From contig CAVIFY010000006.1 in assembly GCA_963642245.1 (NCBI GenBank), positions 1 through 64,000 of the forward strand: DNA of 64,000 nt, in the 5' to 3' direction. The translations under genes and the position numbers were made by a program. Of this stretch, positions 17,501-24,308 are shown piece after piece. Each line of letters starts with the position of its first letter. Position 1 is the first letter of the stretch. A model generated the notes under the pieces. The model was given only the letters and a program-made list of their open reading frames with translations, made no database searches and was not told where the DNA came from. Origin of the DNA: CAG-217 sp963642245. GTDB lineage: Bacteria; Bacillota; Clostridia; Oscillospirales; Acutalibacteraceae.

Positions 17501-20227
17501 ATCGGTATCCTTGTTAAAGAAGAAGCCGTAATCGGTAACCGTCACCTTCTCACAAGCGTTCCCACTGGGAATTGCGAACTGGACTGTGGGCGCAGTCTGG
17601 TCAAATTTCAAGGTAAAAGTGACACTGGACGCATTGCCTGCGTTGTCCCAGGCTTCCACTGTGTAAGTGAGTTCACCGCCATTCCAGTTTTCATCTTCGA
17701 TCTTTACTCCATTAACCCGATGGGCATTTTCCTCCTTATCAGCCTGGGCCACAGCATGCAGCTCAATTATGCCGGTTTCCAGCATTTTCTCGTTGTTAGT
17801 TTCGTTGTTATTGTTCGTTTTCTCGTTGTTATCTGGCTTAAGATATACAACTGTACCATTCACACTTACCTGCACACCGGCCACACCGGAAATTTTTCCT
17901 TCATCTTCATCTGTTTTATCAGATACATGAAAAGAAACGGTATAGTCGTTCTTAAAGACAGTCGTGCTGGGAGAAGCGGAAACCGCATTTTTTTCATTCA
18001 ATTTCTCATCCTGCCCCGCCGCCAAAATCCGCGGTGCGTTATTCTCTAATACAAAATTGCAATCCCCAAATTCTTCCGTATCCTTTGTCAACTCATCCAA
18101 ATTGGAATTGGCTGTTGTCACCTGGATTTCTTTCGTTGAATTCCCCAACTGGTCTTGCAGTTGTACATACAGAGAGCCCTTAAAGTTTTTCAGTTCTTCT
18201 GCAGTAATCTCTGCAATAAACTTGGCGGATACGGCGCTACCCACTTCGCCGCTTTCTGCTGCTTGTGCCGGAATGGTGGTTACCACTTTGCCGCTTGTGT
18301 CCTTAAAAATCAAGGACTGCACTTTATCCTCAGAAAAGCCACTGGCATTACTGCACGCATCCACACCATCTGTGGCGTACACCGTAATCTTCAGTTCTTT
18401 GTTAAAGAAGCGACCAAAGCTCAGCTTATTCAGGAATTCTGCAAACGGGCCACTGTTTTCTTGCTTAAACTCGACTAAATTTAATTCCGGTGCTTTTTTG
18501 TCATAAAGCTTTGCCGCACAGGAAGACGCACTTGACGCATTGCCGGCATTATCCAGGCAATAGAATTTATGCTCTTTTTTATCTTCAATCGTAAACTGAT
18601 TTGCAGTTTTGCTATCCGTTATATACTGCCAATCACCGTCATCCATCTTATAAGCCACAACCGGGAATTCTACCTGTGCATTATTGGTATTTCCCTGCGC
18701 CTCTACCGTAGCGGTAATCGGCTTATTGGTCCAAAGTTCTTTCCCGTCTGCACCCACATTTGAGAGCGTTACGCCTGTGACAGTCGGCGGTATGGAATTA
18801 AAATTCTTGACCTGAATTTCCTGCTCGGCTACATTGACCGGATTCGCATTGTCACGCACAGATACGGTATGCTTTTCATCGTCCTTGATATCAAAGGAAT
18901 TCTCCTTTTGCCAATCGCCATTATCCAACTTATATGCCCCGAGTTTGTTCAGACCGGACTGCACATCATTGGCGGTTACTGTCACTGTAACGGCCTGGTT
19001 GGTAGGCTTATCCGTGCTCTGCTGCACATCATTGATTGTTGGCGCCGTGGTGTCATAATTAGGGATATAGCGTAAAACAGCAGACTCGTTCTCAGCCTGG
19101 TCTATAACGAGAAAATCGTACGATTTTCCACCTTTCAGTTCAAAGTCACCGGAAGTCTGCCATGTTTCACCGCCATTGCAGCTAAAATACTTAATACCGG
19201 AACCGCCCGCATTATCAGTGGCCTCAATATGATATGTGTATGTGATTATATCGCTGATATAAGTGCCCTGCTTCAAGACCAAGTTTCCAAGCTTAACCTG
19301 CACCTGATTGATTGTGGGCGCAATATCATCATATCTATCCGCTTTTGCCTGCCGGTCTGCTTCATTGCCAACAGCGTCCCGTACATAAAAGGTGTGTTCT
19401 TTGTTATCCTGGATCACAAATGTGCCAGTCTCCTGCCACTGGCCGTCGTCCATCTTAAAGGCTTTCTCTGCCAGGCCGGATTCGCTGTCCTCACCGGTAA
19501 CGGTTACCTTTACTTCATCGTTCGTCCACTGTTCGCCCTCATTTTGCGGATCAAGTACCACACCGATTTCAGGCGCAGTTGCGTCTACATACTGCACCTC
19601 TACGGTCTCGCCTGCGGACACATTCCCCACAGCGTCTTTTGCATAAAAAGTATAAGTTCCGTTTGCTTTCACCTGGAAATCAGGCGTTTTTTGCCACTGG
19701 CCATCATTGATCCGATAGGCAACTGCGCCATAGCCGTTGCCATCATCTGCCCGGACTGTCAGCGTGGCCGCAGCCTTTGCCCATGCGGTGGGATTGCCGC
19801 TTACAGTCACTTTTGGGGCCTGGGTATCCGGCTGTACGGACGGCTCTGTGCCGGTCACAGTACCGTCCGGGTCACACAACACGCCTACCCAAGCGGATTG
19901 ATCGGCTAACCAAGTGCCAAAATCAATGACACCGTCACTAATCTGCACATCGTCTGCCGGGTCTACTGCACCATCCACATAAATGGTCGGCACCTCCGCG
20001 CTTTCTGCTGTATAAGCGACCTTGCTGCCGGTTACTTCCAAAGTTTCTGCACCAAAGAAGTACACCTTTTTGCCCTGTACCTCCACGACCATGCAGTCTT
20101 TGGTGGCAGCCATAGCAGAGGTCACCAGACCCAGCGGCAAAGCCGTCAACAACATCAGCACTGCCAGCAGACAGGCCAATCCCTTTTTAGAAGTCCTTTT
20201 TACTTGCAAGATTTTTGCTTTCATCAT
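14579..20227 (-). CDS. Giant membrane-anchored surface protein with many Ig-like repeats
   Basis: A 1882-residue exported protein. A signal peptide (GLACLLAVLMLLTALPLGLV) is followed by more than ten bacterial Ig-like modules, each opening with D-x-TAP (DKTAPQIQV, DATAPEIGV) and holding DNAGN or DAVGN near its end. The last ~40 residues are a transmembrane helix (LAISVVIFVVIGLVLLAVII) followed by SKKRKK, a stop-transfer anchor and not an LPXTG sorting signal. It should project from the membrane through the wall as a long fibre. Its placement between the kinase/phosphatase genes and the FHA genes suggests that it is the surface output or the sensor of the pathway. Ligand unknown. The N-terminal third is more AT-rich than the C-terminal half. 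Confidence 0.85.
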   Translation of the reverse strand: MMKAKILQVKRTSKKGLACLLAVLMLLTALPLGLVTSAMAATKDCMVVEVQGKKVYFFGAETLEVTGSKVAYTAESAEVPTIYVDGAVDPADDVQISDGVIDFGTWLADQSAWVGVLCDPDGTVTGTEPSVQPDTQAPKVTVSGNPTAWAKAAATLTVRADDGNGYGAVAYRINDGQWQKTPDFQVKANGTYTFYAKDAVGNVSAGETVEVQYVDATAPEIGVVLDPQNEGEQWTNDEVKVTVTGEDSESGLAEKAFKMDDGQWQETGTFVIQDNKEHTFYVRDAVGNEADRQAKADRYDDIAPTINQVQVKLGNLVLKQGTYISDIITYTYHIEATDNAGGSGIKYFSCNGGETWQTSGDFELKGGKSYDFLVIDQAENESAVLRYIPNYDTTAPTINDVQQSTDKPTNQAVTVTVTANDVQSGLNKLGAYKLDNGDWQKENSFDIKDDEKHTVSVRDNANPVNVAEQEIQVKNFNSIPPTVTGVTLSNVGADGKELWTNKPITATVEAQGNTNNAQVEFPVVAYKMDDGDWQYITDSKTANQFTIEDKKEHKFYCLDNAGNASSASSCAAKLYDKKAPELNLVEFKQENSGPFAEFLNKLSFGRFFNKELKITVYATDGVDACSNASGFSEDKVQSLIFKDTSGKVVTTIPAQAAESGEVGSAVSAKFIAEITAEELKNFKGSLYVQLQDQLGNSTKEIQVTTANSNLDELTKDTEEFGDCNFVLENNAPRILAAGQDEKLNEKNAVSASPSTTVFKNDYTVSFHVSDKTDEDEGKISGVAGVQVSVNGTVVYLKPDNNEKTNNNNETNNEKMLETGIIELHAVAQADKEENAHRVNGVKIEDENWNGGELTYTVEAWDNAGNASSVTFTLKFDQTAPTVQFAIPSGNACEKVTVTDYGFFFNKDTDVVISASDLYNREQNEATASGVKSITYKLVPFDQEFDDVEAITVPVSAKDDNSVTVAVAVQARFKGQIYAYATDNAGNFPGTREGGKWSGCKYFADSAKANDQGYVHPDGTIVENAQQHQDSSIVIAGKNQPAGTQNNKKAYKAGGQNAPQQDKELSYDATKNVPLYDTNAKFTVKVKDAQSGIRTVKYTLIEGGKTSVNTLEVNTPYGKADAQAALKAENLECSTGNETRHAKELWRVDDAKITGRDANLATELTSTVTVDANYNDILLIVELTDNAGNTSYDYVAFGIDKTAPQIQVEYTSAVAPQSGSYYSKARTAYITITERNIRTEQVALLIEKCLDSARTFDKKDTKAYREGFKITSKTLLQKGSGNGDDRQYRIKVDFTGDGNYRIKTLKCTDNVGHANTAVTYGKYNAAGNRDAVSGSNKTRFTIDKTAPKIHVALDLNDRVKNKKYFNATRTATVTVTEHNFNAKAFENQLKATLNGKGIAVPGVSAFHRENGTDRWTATITFAADGDYVLDFKTTDKAGNSYKTVAGDFSGAAAQNFTIDKTAPQLTIGGITTNTAYKKVPAIVVKEADNNASTITSSVVGTCFDSQTKMAKRTVKVSAKNSGQLTADHQLQNTVTYTAVEQDGYYIVTAQCVDMAGNQSQVQRKVFTKNEKGAVYVVSNDLAALNNGYANKTAVAKQSLVVTEYSPTEIQSPEYYININGKKKDGLVTMEKGQHHAGEWYVNTYTISSKDIVAEGKYALYIKSKTKLDGKNTVVNNSSENKDLHRLNIQFTIDNTNPYVRITGLEKHLYSNTKVQTVTFSVSESNLASIVIHMTRDGQALEPLVWDHAQDKKHPNGWTVENGIAVVQVQLENGKSDLTFEITDLAGNKCSTANDYNKQELFVSGTTGNKNNWLEETDGKIVLKDIYVDKGFSANAFAALIRNNLAISVVIFVVIGLVLLAVIILPILSKKRKKMDAADAEKLN

Positions 20228-20262
20228 TCTTTCCCCATTTCTAATTTATGTTTTATATGAAG

Positions 20263-20691
20263 TCACTCAATGATCTCTTTAGAGTACGCATAGCGCAGGC
20301 TCTTCATGATCTGAAAATCCGCGTGTGCGTCTGCTTGCAGCAATGTGGTCTGGCCGGAGTGTTCCGCCGGTGCTTTTACCCCATTGTCTGTTGCATTTTG
20401 ATCGAGTGGCATTGTGTTTCCGCTATGGTCACCGGCAGGCACTACCGCACTGCCGGTAGGCATGGTACGGGGTTGTACCTGCCTGGGCTGCACCGCAGGC
20501 CCACTGGGGGTCGCCGGAGCAGGAACGGCTGTATGCTTGTGACGCTGGAGCCGCTCTTGATACCCACGATCCAGCAGGGCGTCGTACACCTGGGCCATAT
20601 TCTTCTTGAAGAACACAAAAGCGGCCGTAATCGCCAAAATCACGCCAAGCACCATAAAAGAGATAGAAAGTCCGATCATTGCACTGTACAT
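20263..20691 (-). CDS. Small single-pass membrane protein with Pro/Gln-rich tail and HSGxTxxL motifs
   Basis: A 142-residue protein read from the ATG at 20691, which has a perfect AAGGAGGT site. An N-terminal transmembrane helix (MIGLSISFMVLGVILAITAA) is followed by a basic stretch and a disordered Pro/Gln/Thr-rich tail. The tail contains HSGNTMPL (T93) and HSGQTTLL (T115). The same HSGxTxxL pattern occurs in the FHA protein at 23126-24007. The motif fits an FHA ligand (Leu at pThr+3). It lies 13 bases after the membrane kinase gene and 35 bases before the giant surface protein. I infer that it is a membrane scaffold phosphorylated by the kinase. No known family. Confidence 0.7.
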   Translation of the reverse strand: MYSAMIGLSISFMVLGVILAITAAFVFFKKNMAQVYDALLDRGYQERLQRHKHTAVPAPATPSGPAVQPRQVQPRTMPTGSAVVPAGDHSGNTMPLDQNATDNGVKAPAEHSGQTTLLQADAHADFQIMKSLRYAYSKEIIE

Positions 20692-20704
20692 AAATACTAC
20701 CTCC

Positions 20705-22342
20705 TTATGTATTTTCCTTAAAATTCTGCTTGGCTTTTTGCGAAATGCTGTCATTAAAGAAACACTGCAGCGCTGCCGCTCGCTTGGGCAGGAAATAAGC
20801 TTTATTGTCAATCAAACAATTCGCTTGGCTTTTCACCATAAAGTCATATATGCCCTGGCACTCTGCATCACTGGTATTGGCGCTGTTATAAAGCGCATCA
20901 TACGCAGCCAGCTGCTCCTTGTTCTCTTCCAAAAAGCTGCGAATGGTTTGCAGATTTTTCATCACCTCGTCCAGATTTTTCGCTGCACCGTTGGCGTCCG
21001 GGTCGTTGCTGTAATTGGCAGCAGCCTGATAAATCTGGGCGTAATACAATTTAATTGTTGCAATACTCGCCGGTATATCGACGGAGTCTAAGCCATTTTT
21101 AATGTCAAAAGGCTGATTGGGCAAAATGCGAATGCTGTCCGGATCTGTACTGGCAAAGGAACGATAATATTTGCAGGCATTATCCAGCGCGTCTTTTTTG
21201 TCCAAGTTGCTATTCAGTTCCACACGCAGGGCAATTTCAAAGCCGACTGTATTACGATCCTCCGTGTCCTTGATTTGTGTATATTGCCCGATATAGTCCG
21301 GTAAAGTCGCCAACTGGTTTGCACTGGCGCTCTCTACATAGCCCCGATATGCGTCTGCCCGAGTGGGGTCAATGGCAATGCACTCCTCATACTTGCCGCT
21401 GCTTAATTTGTCCTGATAATCGTGATTGCGTACCACAAACGAAAGCGGCAACAAAATCGCACCGATCATAAAGAAGGAAACAGCCGCAGCAATCAATCCG
21501 CGAAAGGCATTGAGTTTGCGCTGCCGAATACGAATGACCGCCTCGTCCCGATCATGATAATGCTGAAGTGCATACTTAAAATCCGCCGCCGATTGATACC
21601 GATTGGCCGGGTTTTGCGCCGTAGCTTTATTCAGCACTTTAATCAGACCGTCTGTTACCGCCGGGTTCTGCTTGCGAATATCGTCGTAGAATTCCACATC
21701 ATACGGCGTTTTGCCCATCAGCAAGGAGCGCAGCGTGATGCCCAGCGAATACACATCTGTTCGCGCATCCGACTGCACCTTGGCATCAAACTGTTCCGGC
21801 GCCGCATACCCGCGCGTACCCACATTGGTGGTATCGCCCACATTCTGCGGTTTATATTTCTTTGCTATCCCAAAATCCAGTAGCTTGATCTGCTGTCTGT
21901 CCGGCAACAACTGCACATTGGCCGGCTTCATATCCCGGTAAATAATTTTTGGGGACCGGGTATGCAAATACTCCAGTACATCGCAAAGCTGGGAACCCCA
22001 AAGCACCACATCTTCCGGTGTGGAGGGGCCGCGCTTCACTTCTTCCGCCAGGGATTTGCCCTCCACAAAATCCTCAATAATGTAGATCGTATCGTTTTGG
22101 TCCACAATGTCCACAATACGCACAATATTGGGATGATTCAGCTTGGTGAGCATTTCCGCTTCCGACACCGGCGTTAAACCGACAATATTGCTTTGCCCCG
22201 GCGGTTTCTTCTTAGCTTCCTTTACGGCCCACTGTTTTTTTAAGCGCCGATCCATGGCCAAATACACAACAGACATACCGCCATGTCCCAGTTCCGTTAA
22301 AATTTCATATTTACCATCTATAATGGATCCGATCTCTGCCAT
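20705..22342 (-). CDS. Transmembrane Ser/Thr protein kinase without PASTA repeats
   Basis: A 545-residue kinase. The ATG at 22342 follows AAGGGGG. The kinase domain spans about 12-265: ELGHGGMSVVY loop, K41 in WAVKEAK, catalytic YRDMKPAN (D137), DFGIAKK, GTRGYAAPEQF. Tyr replaces the usual His of the HRD motif. A transmembrane helix lies at about 281-304, and an extracytoplasmic, helix-rich domain of about 240 residues follows that is not PASTA and is not recognised. The activation loop holds GDTTNVGT, typical autophosphorylation Thr sites. It is flanked by the PP2C gene (10 bases upstream) and the small membrane protein. It is a likely receptor kinase of the cluster. Confidence 0.92.
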   Translation of the reverse strand: MAEIGSIIDGKYEILTELGHGGMSVVYLAMDRRLKKQWAVKEAKKKPPGQSNIVGLTPVSEAEMLTKLNHPNIVRIVDIVDQNDTIYIIEDFVEGKSLAEEVKRGPSTPEDVVLWGSQLCDVLEYLHTRSPKIIYRDMKPANVQLLPDRQQIKLLDFGIAKKYKPQNVGDTTNVGTRGYAAPEQFDAKVQSDARTDVYSLGITLRSLLMGKTPYDVEFYDDIRKQNPAVTDGLIKVLNKATAQNPANRYQSAADFKYALQHYHDRDEAVIRIRQRKLNAFRGLIAAAVSFFMIGAILLPLSFVVRNHDYQDKLSSGKYEECIAIDPTRADAYRGYVESASANQLATLPDYIGQYTQIKDTEDRNTVGFEIALRVELNSNLDKKDALDNACKYYRSFASTDPDSIRILPNQPFDIKNGLDSVDIPASIATIKLYYAQIYQAAANYSNDPDANGAAKNLDEVMKNLQTIRSFLEENKEQLAAYDALYNSANTSDAECQGIYDFMVKSQANCLIDNKAYFLPKRAAALQCFFNDSISQKAKQNFKENT

Positions 22343-22352
22343 GACTGCCCCC

Positions 22353-23129
22353 TTAATGCACTGTCTTAAAAGCAACGCCGGTCATATTGTCCTGTTCATT
22401 CCGTTGCTGCAACAGACCGATGATCTCAGCTAACACATCTTGCATTCCGCGCTCGGACCGTACCACCCGCGGTGAGAGCAGTCCCAGCAGCTCCGGCTCT
22501 TGGATTTCATGACGAAAGCCGTCTGTACACAGCAGATAAACCGTATTGGACTCCAATGTGTATTCCAAAAATTCCGGCTGCAATACCTGAGAGGCACCCA
22601 CGCACTGTAAAAGCACATTGCGCCGCGTATCTTTTTCTTCCTGATCCGGAGCCAATTTACCGGCACTGATCTCCCGCGCCACCAGGGATTGATCCTGCGT
22701 AAGACGCGAAACATTATTTTGTATCTTATATAATCTGGAGTCGCCGATATTGACCACATACAGCTTATCGCCAATGCAAAGCGCAGCCACCACAGTCGTA
22801 CCCAGCGAAATGTTGTGATCCAGTCCGTAATTGCCAATATCGGCATTAAGCCGATTCAATAAATGGGTCCATTCCTTGCGAAATAATGCAAAATCCATTT
22901 TGCGCTGGCTGAGCAAAATCGGCAGACTCTGTGCAAACCAGTCCGAAAAGCGAGCAACCACGGTTGCGCTGGCCACCTCGCCTTTTTTTAATCCGCCCAT
23001 ACCATCACACACCACAGCGAACAACAAATTTCCATATTGCTTGCTCCTGGCGGTTTGAATACAGTAGCTGTCCTGATTGGTCTTTTTGACCGGACCAATA
23101 TCTGTTTGCGCCGCAATTAAGTAATTCAT
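22353..23129 (-). CDS. PP2C-family Ser/Thr protein phosphatase
   Basis: A 258-residue cytoplasmic phosphatase, close to the usual length for Stp/PrpC proteins. PP2C motifs are all present: DIGPVKKTNQDS near the N-terminus, VVCDGMGG, the NIGDSRLYKI strand, CTDGFRHE, and EQDNMTGV at the C-terminus. It lacks the N-terminal extension of the other phosphatase. Its ATG overlaps the stop of the FHA/TEPL-repeat gene (ATGA) and it ends 10 bases before the transmembrane kinase gene, the typical order for a cognate pair. It would reverse phosphorylation on the kinase, the TEPL protein and other FHA partners. Confidence 0.93.
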   Translation of the reverse strand: MNYLIAAQTDIGPVKKTNQDSYCIQTARSKQYGNLLFAVVCDGMGGLKKGEVASATVVARFSDWFAQSLPILLSQRKMDFALFRKEWTHLLNRLNADIGNYGLDHNISLGTTVVAALCIGDKLYVVNIGDSRLYKIQNNVSRLTQDQSLVAREISAGKLAPDQEEKDTRRNVLLQCVGASQVLQPEFLEYTLESNTVYLLCTDGFRHEIQEPELLGLLSPRVVRSERGMQDVLAEIIGLLQQRNEQDNMTGVAFKTVH

Positions 23130-24007
23130 TTGGAGTCCCCCTGGATTTCAAAATCTACGATCTCATTGGCCAAGATTAACCGATCACCGGACCGCATGGG
23201 ATAGCGTTGATTCGGTTGCAGCTTGGTGCCGTTAAGTGTTGTACCGTTGGTTGAGCCGTGATCAACAACGGTGTAGCCGTCCCCTGTAAAAGAAACGGTC
23301 ACCTGTCGCTTGCTGATATAATCATTTTGTAAGACCAAATCACAGCAGCCTGGGTCTGCACCAATGGAAAATTCTGTTTCCTGCATTGGTACAGACTGAC
23401 CGGTACGCACCACAAAAAAGGTAGCCACCGGTAGTTGGGGCATTAAAACGCAAGTGTCACCGGAGTGATTGGACAAATCCCGTATAAGCGAGGCCGGATC
23501 AGGCGACGCAAAGTTCGGCACATATCCACTTGGTGGGACAAGAGGTTCCGTCTCACCGAAACCGTTTGGCAACGGCGCTCCCTGTAATTCTGCCGCGCTG
23601 TATCTACCGTTGTCCGGCATATCCAGTGGCTCTGTTATGCCATAAAAATCTTCTGCCGGTATGTACAAAGGTTCTGTTGCGCCATAGTTGCCGTCTGCCA
23701 AAGGCGAAAACGGTGCGGCGCTTTGCAAGTGTTGCGCCGGCGTGTCCAAAGGCTCCGTTGCACCGGCGGGATCATAGGCCGGTGCCATCAGCGGCTCCGT
23801 TGCGCCATATAGGTCTTGACCCGGTGGTGAAATCGGCTCTGTCATACCCGCCATACTCTGCTGTGCAGCGGCACCGAAAGCTCCGGCAGATCCATAAGGT
23901 ATCTGCGCACCTACGCCATGCGTCGCAGCCCACGCATCCGGTGGGCTGACCACATCACCGCCACTTTGCTTTTTCTTCTTTTTCTTTCCAAATCCAAAAA
24001 GCCCCAT
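23126..24007 (-). CDS. FHA-domain protein with TEPL repeat tail (first gene of the cluster)
   Basis: A 293-residue soluble protein. A basic N-terminus (GFGKKKKKK) leads into a disordered segment with a 14-residue-spaced series of TEPI/TEPL motifs at T56, T70, T84, T111, T125 and T153. A Pro-rich part with HSGDTCVL (T185) follows. The FHA domain is at about 197-290. It has GA in place of GR (FSIGADPG) and S-x-x-Q in place of S-x-x-H (ISKRQVTV), with NGT kept, so it may not bind phosphothreonine itself. It looks more like a multi-site kinase substrate that recruits other FHA proteins. It is the promoter-proximal gene and overlaps the PP2C gene by four bases. Confidence 0.8.
   Translation of the reverse strand: MGLFGFGKKKKKKQSGGDVVSPPDAWAATHGVGAQIPYGSAGAFGAAAQQSMAGMTEPISPPGQDLYGATEPLMAPAYDPAGATEPLDTPAQHLQSAAPFSPLADGNYGATEPLYIPAEDFYGITEPLDMPDNGRYSAAELQGAPLPNGFGETEPLVPPSGYVPNFASPDPASLIRDLSNHSGDTCVLMPQLPVATFFVVRTGQSVPMQETEFSIGADPGCCDLVLQNDYISKRQVTVSFTGDGYTVVDHGSTNGTTLNGTKLQPNQRYPMRSGDRLILANEIVDFEIQGDSK
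23528..23845 (-). repeat. In-gene repeat encoding TEPL motifs
   Basis: Codons 55-160 of the first FHA gene. Motifs GMTEPI, GATEPL (three times), GITEPL and GETEPL recur at 14-residue spacing; the expected positions near residues 98 and 139 are degenerate (SAAPF, SAAEL). Confidence 0.85.
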
Positions 24008-24308
24008 ATTCTTCCCCAGTCCTATGATTTGCTATGTACATTCTCTTTCTCAAACTGCGCTTTTGTTGCAACTGCATATTCATGTCTATTTTACAGAAAC
24101 AAATTGTTCACTTCTATACGCTGTTTGCGTACTATTGGCAATTTTTTGCCTGTTTTTTCATATTTTCACACGCAGTCCGTCAATTTCTGTATATTTTTCA
24201 CAGTTTGAGATCGCTTTCACCGTGATTTGCAATTTGGCAAGGGTTTTGGTATGATGAGTGCAGAACGAGTCGGGTTTGGCGGTGCGGTTGACGGATGGGG
24301 GTATGGGA
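24008..24308. other. Intergenic region between the FHA cluster and the hydrolase gene
   Basis: About 300 bp of AT-rich DNA between divergent genes. It holds the ribosome binding site of the FHA cluster's first gene (GGGGAAG just upstream of 24007) and the hydrolase promoter (24227-24255). I see no good sigma-A promoter facing the cluster; only a TAAAAT hexamer (24087-24105 area) without a matching -35. Confidence 0.6.
24227..24255 (+). promoter_or_regulatory. Sigma-A-like promoter of the alpha/beta hydrolase gene
   Basis: TTGCAA (24227-24232), 17 bp, TATGAT (24250-24255), about 50 bp upstream of the chosen start. Confidence 0.7.

Noticed and set aside
16808..18049. An open frame on the plus strand inside the giant Ig-repeat gene
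   Set aside because: The minus-strand gene has repeat and anchor logic throughout; the plus frame has no start signal and no family.
23528..23845. CRISPR-like or tandem DNA repeat
   Set aside because: The repeats are at protein level with 42-bp register and variable third bases, inside an open frame; they are coding repeats.
419..24007. Assignment of the FHA cluster to a TerY-P triad or to a type VII/ESX secretion locus
   Set aside because: The VWA protein is exported and membrane-anchored rather than TerY-like, no Ter genes are present, and no EssC/FtsK-like ATPase or WXG100 protein is seen.
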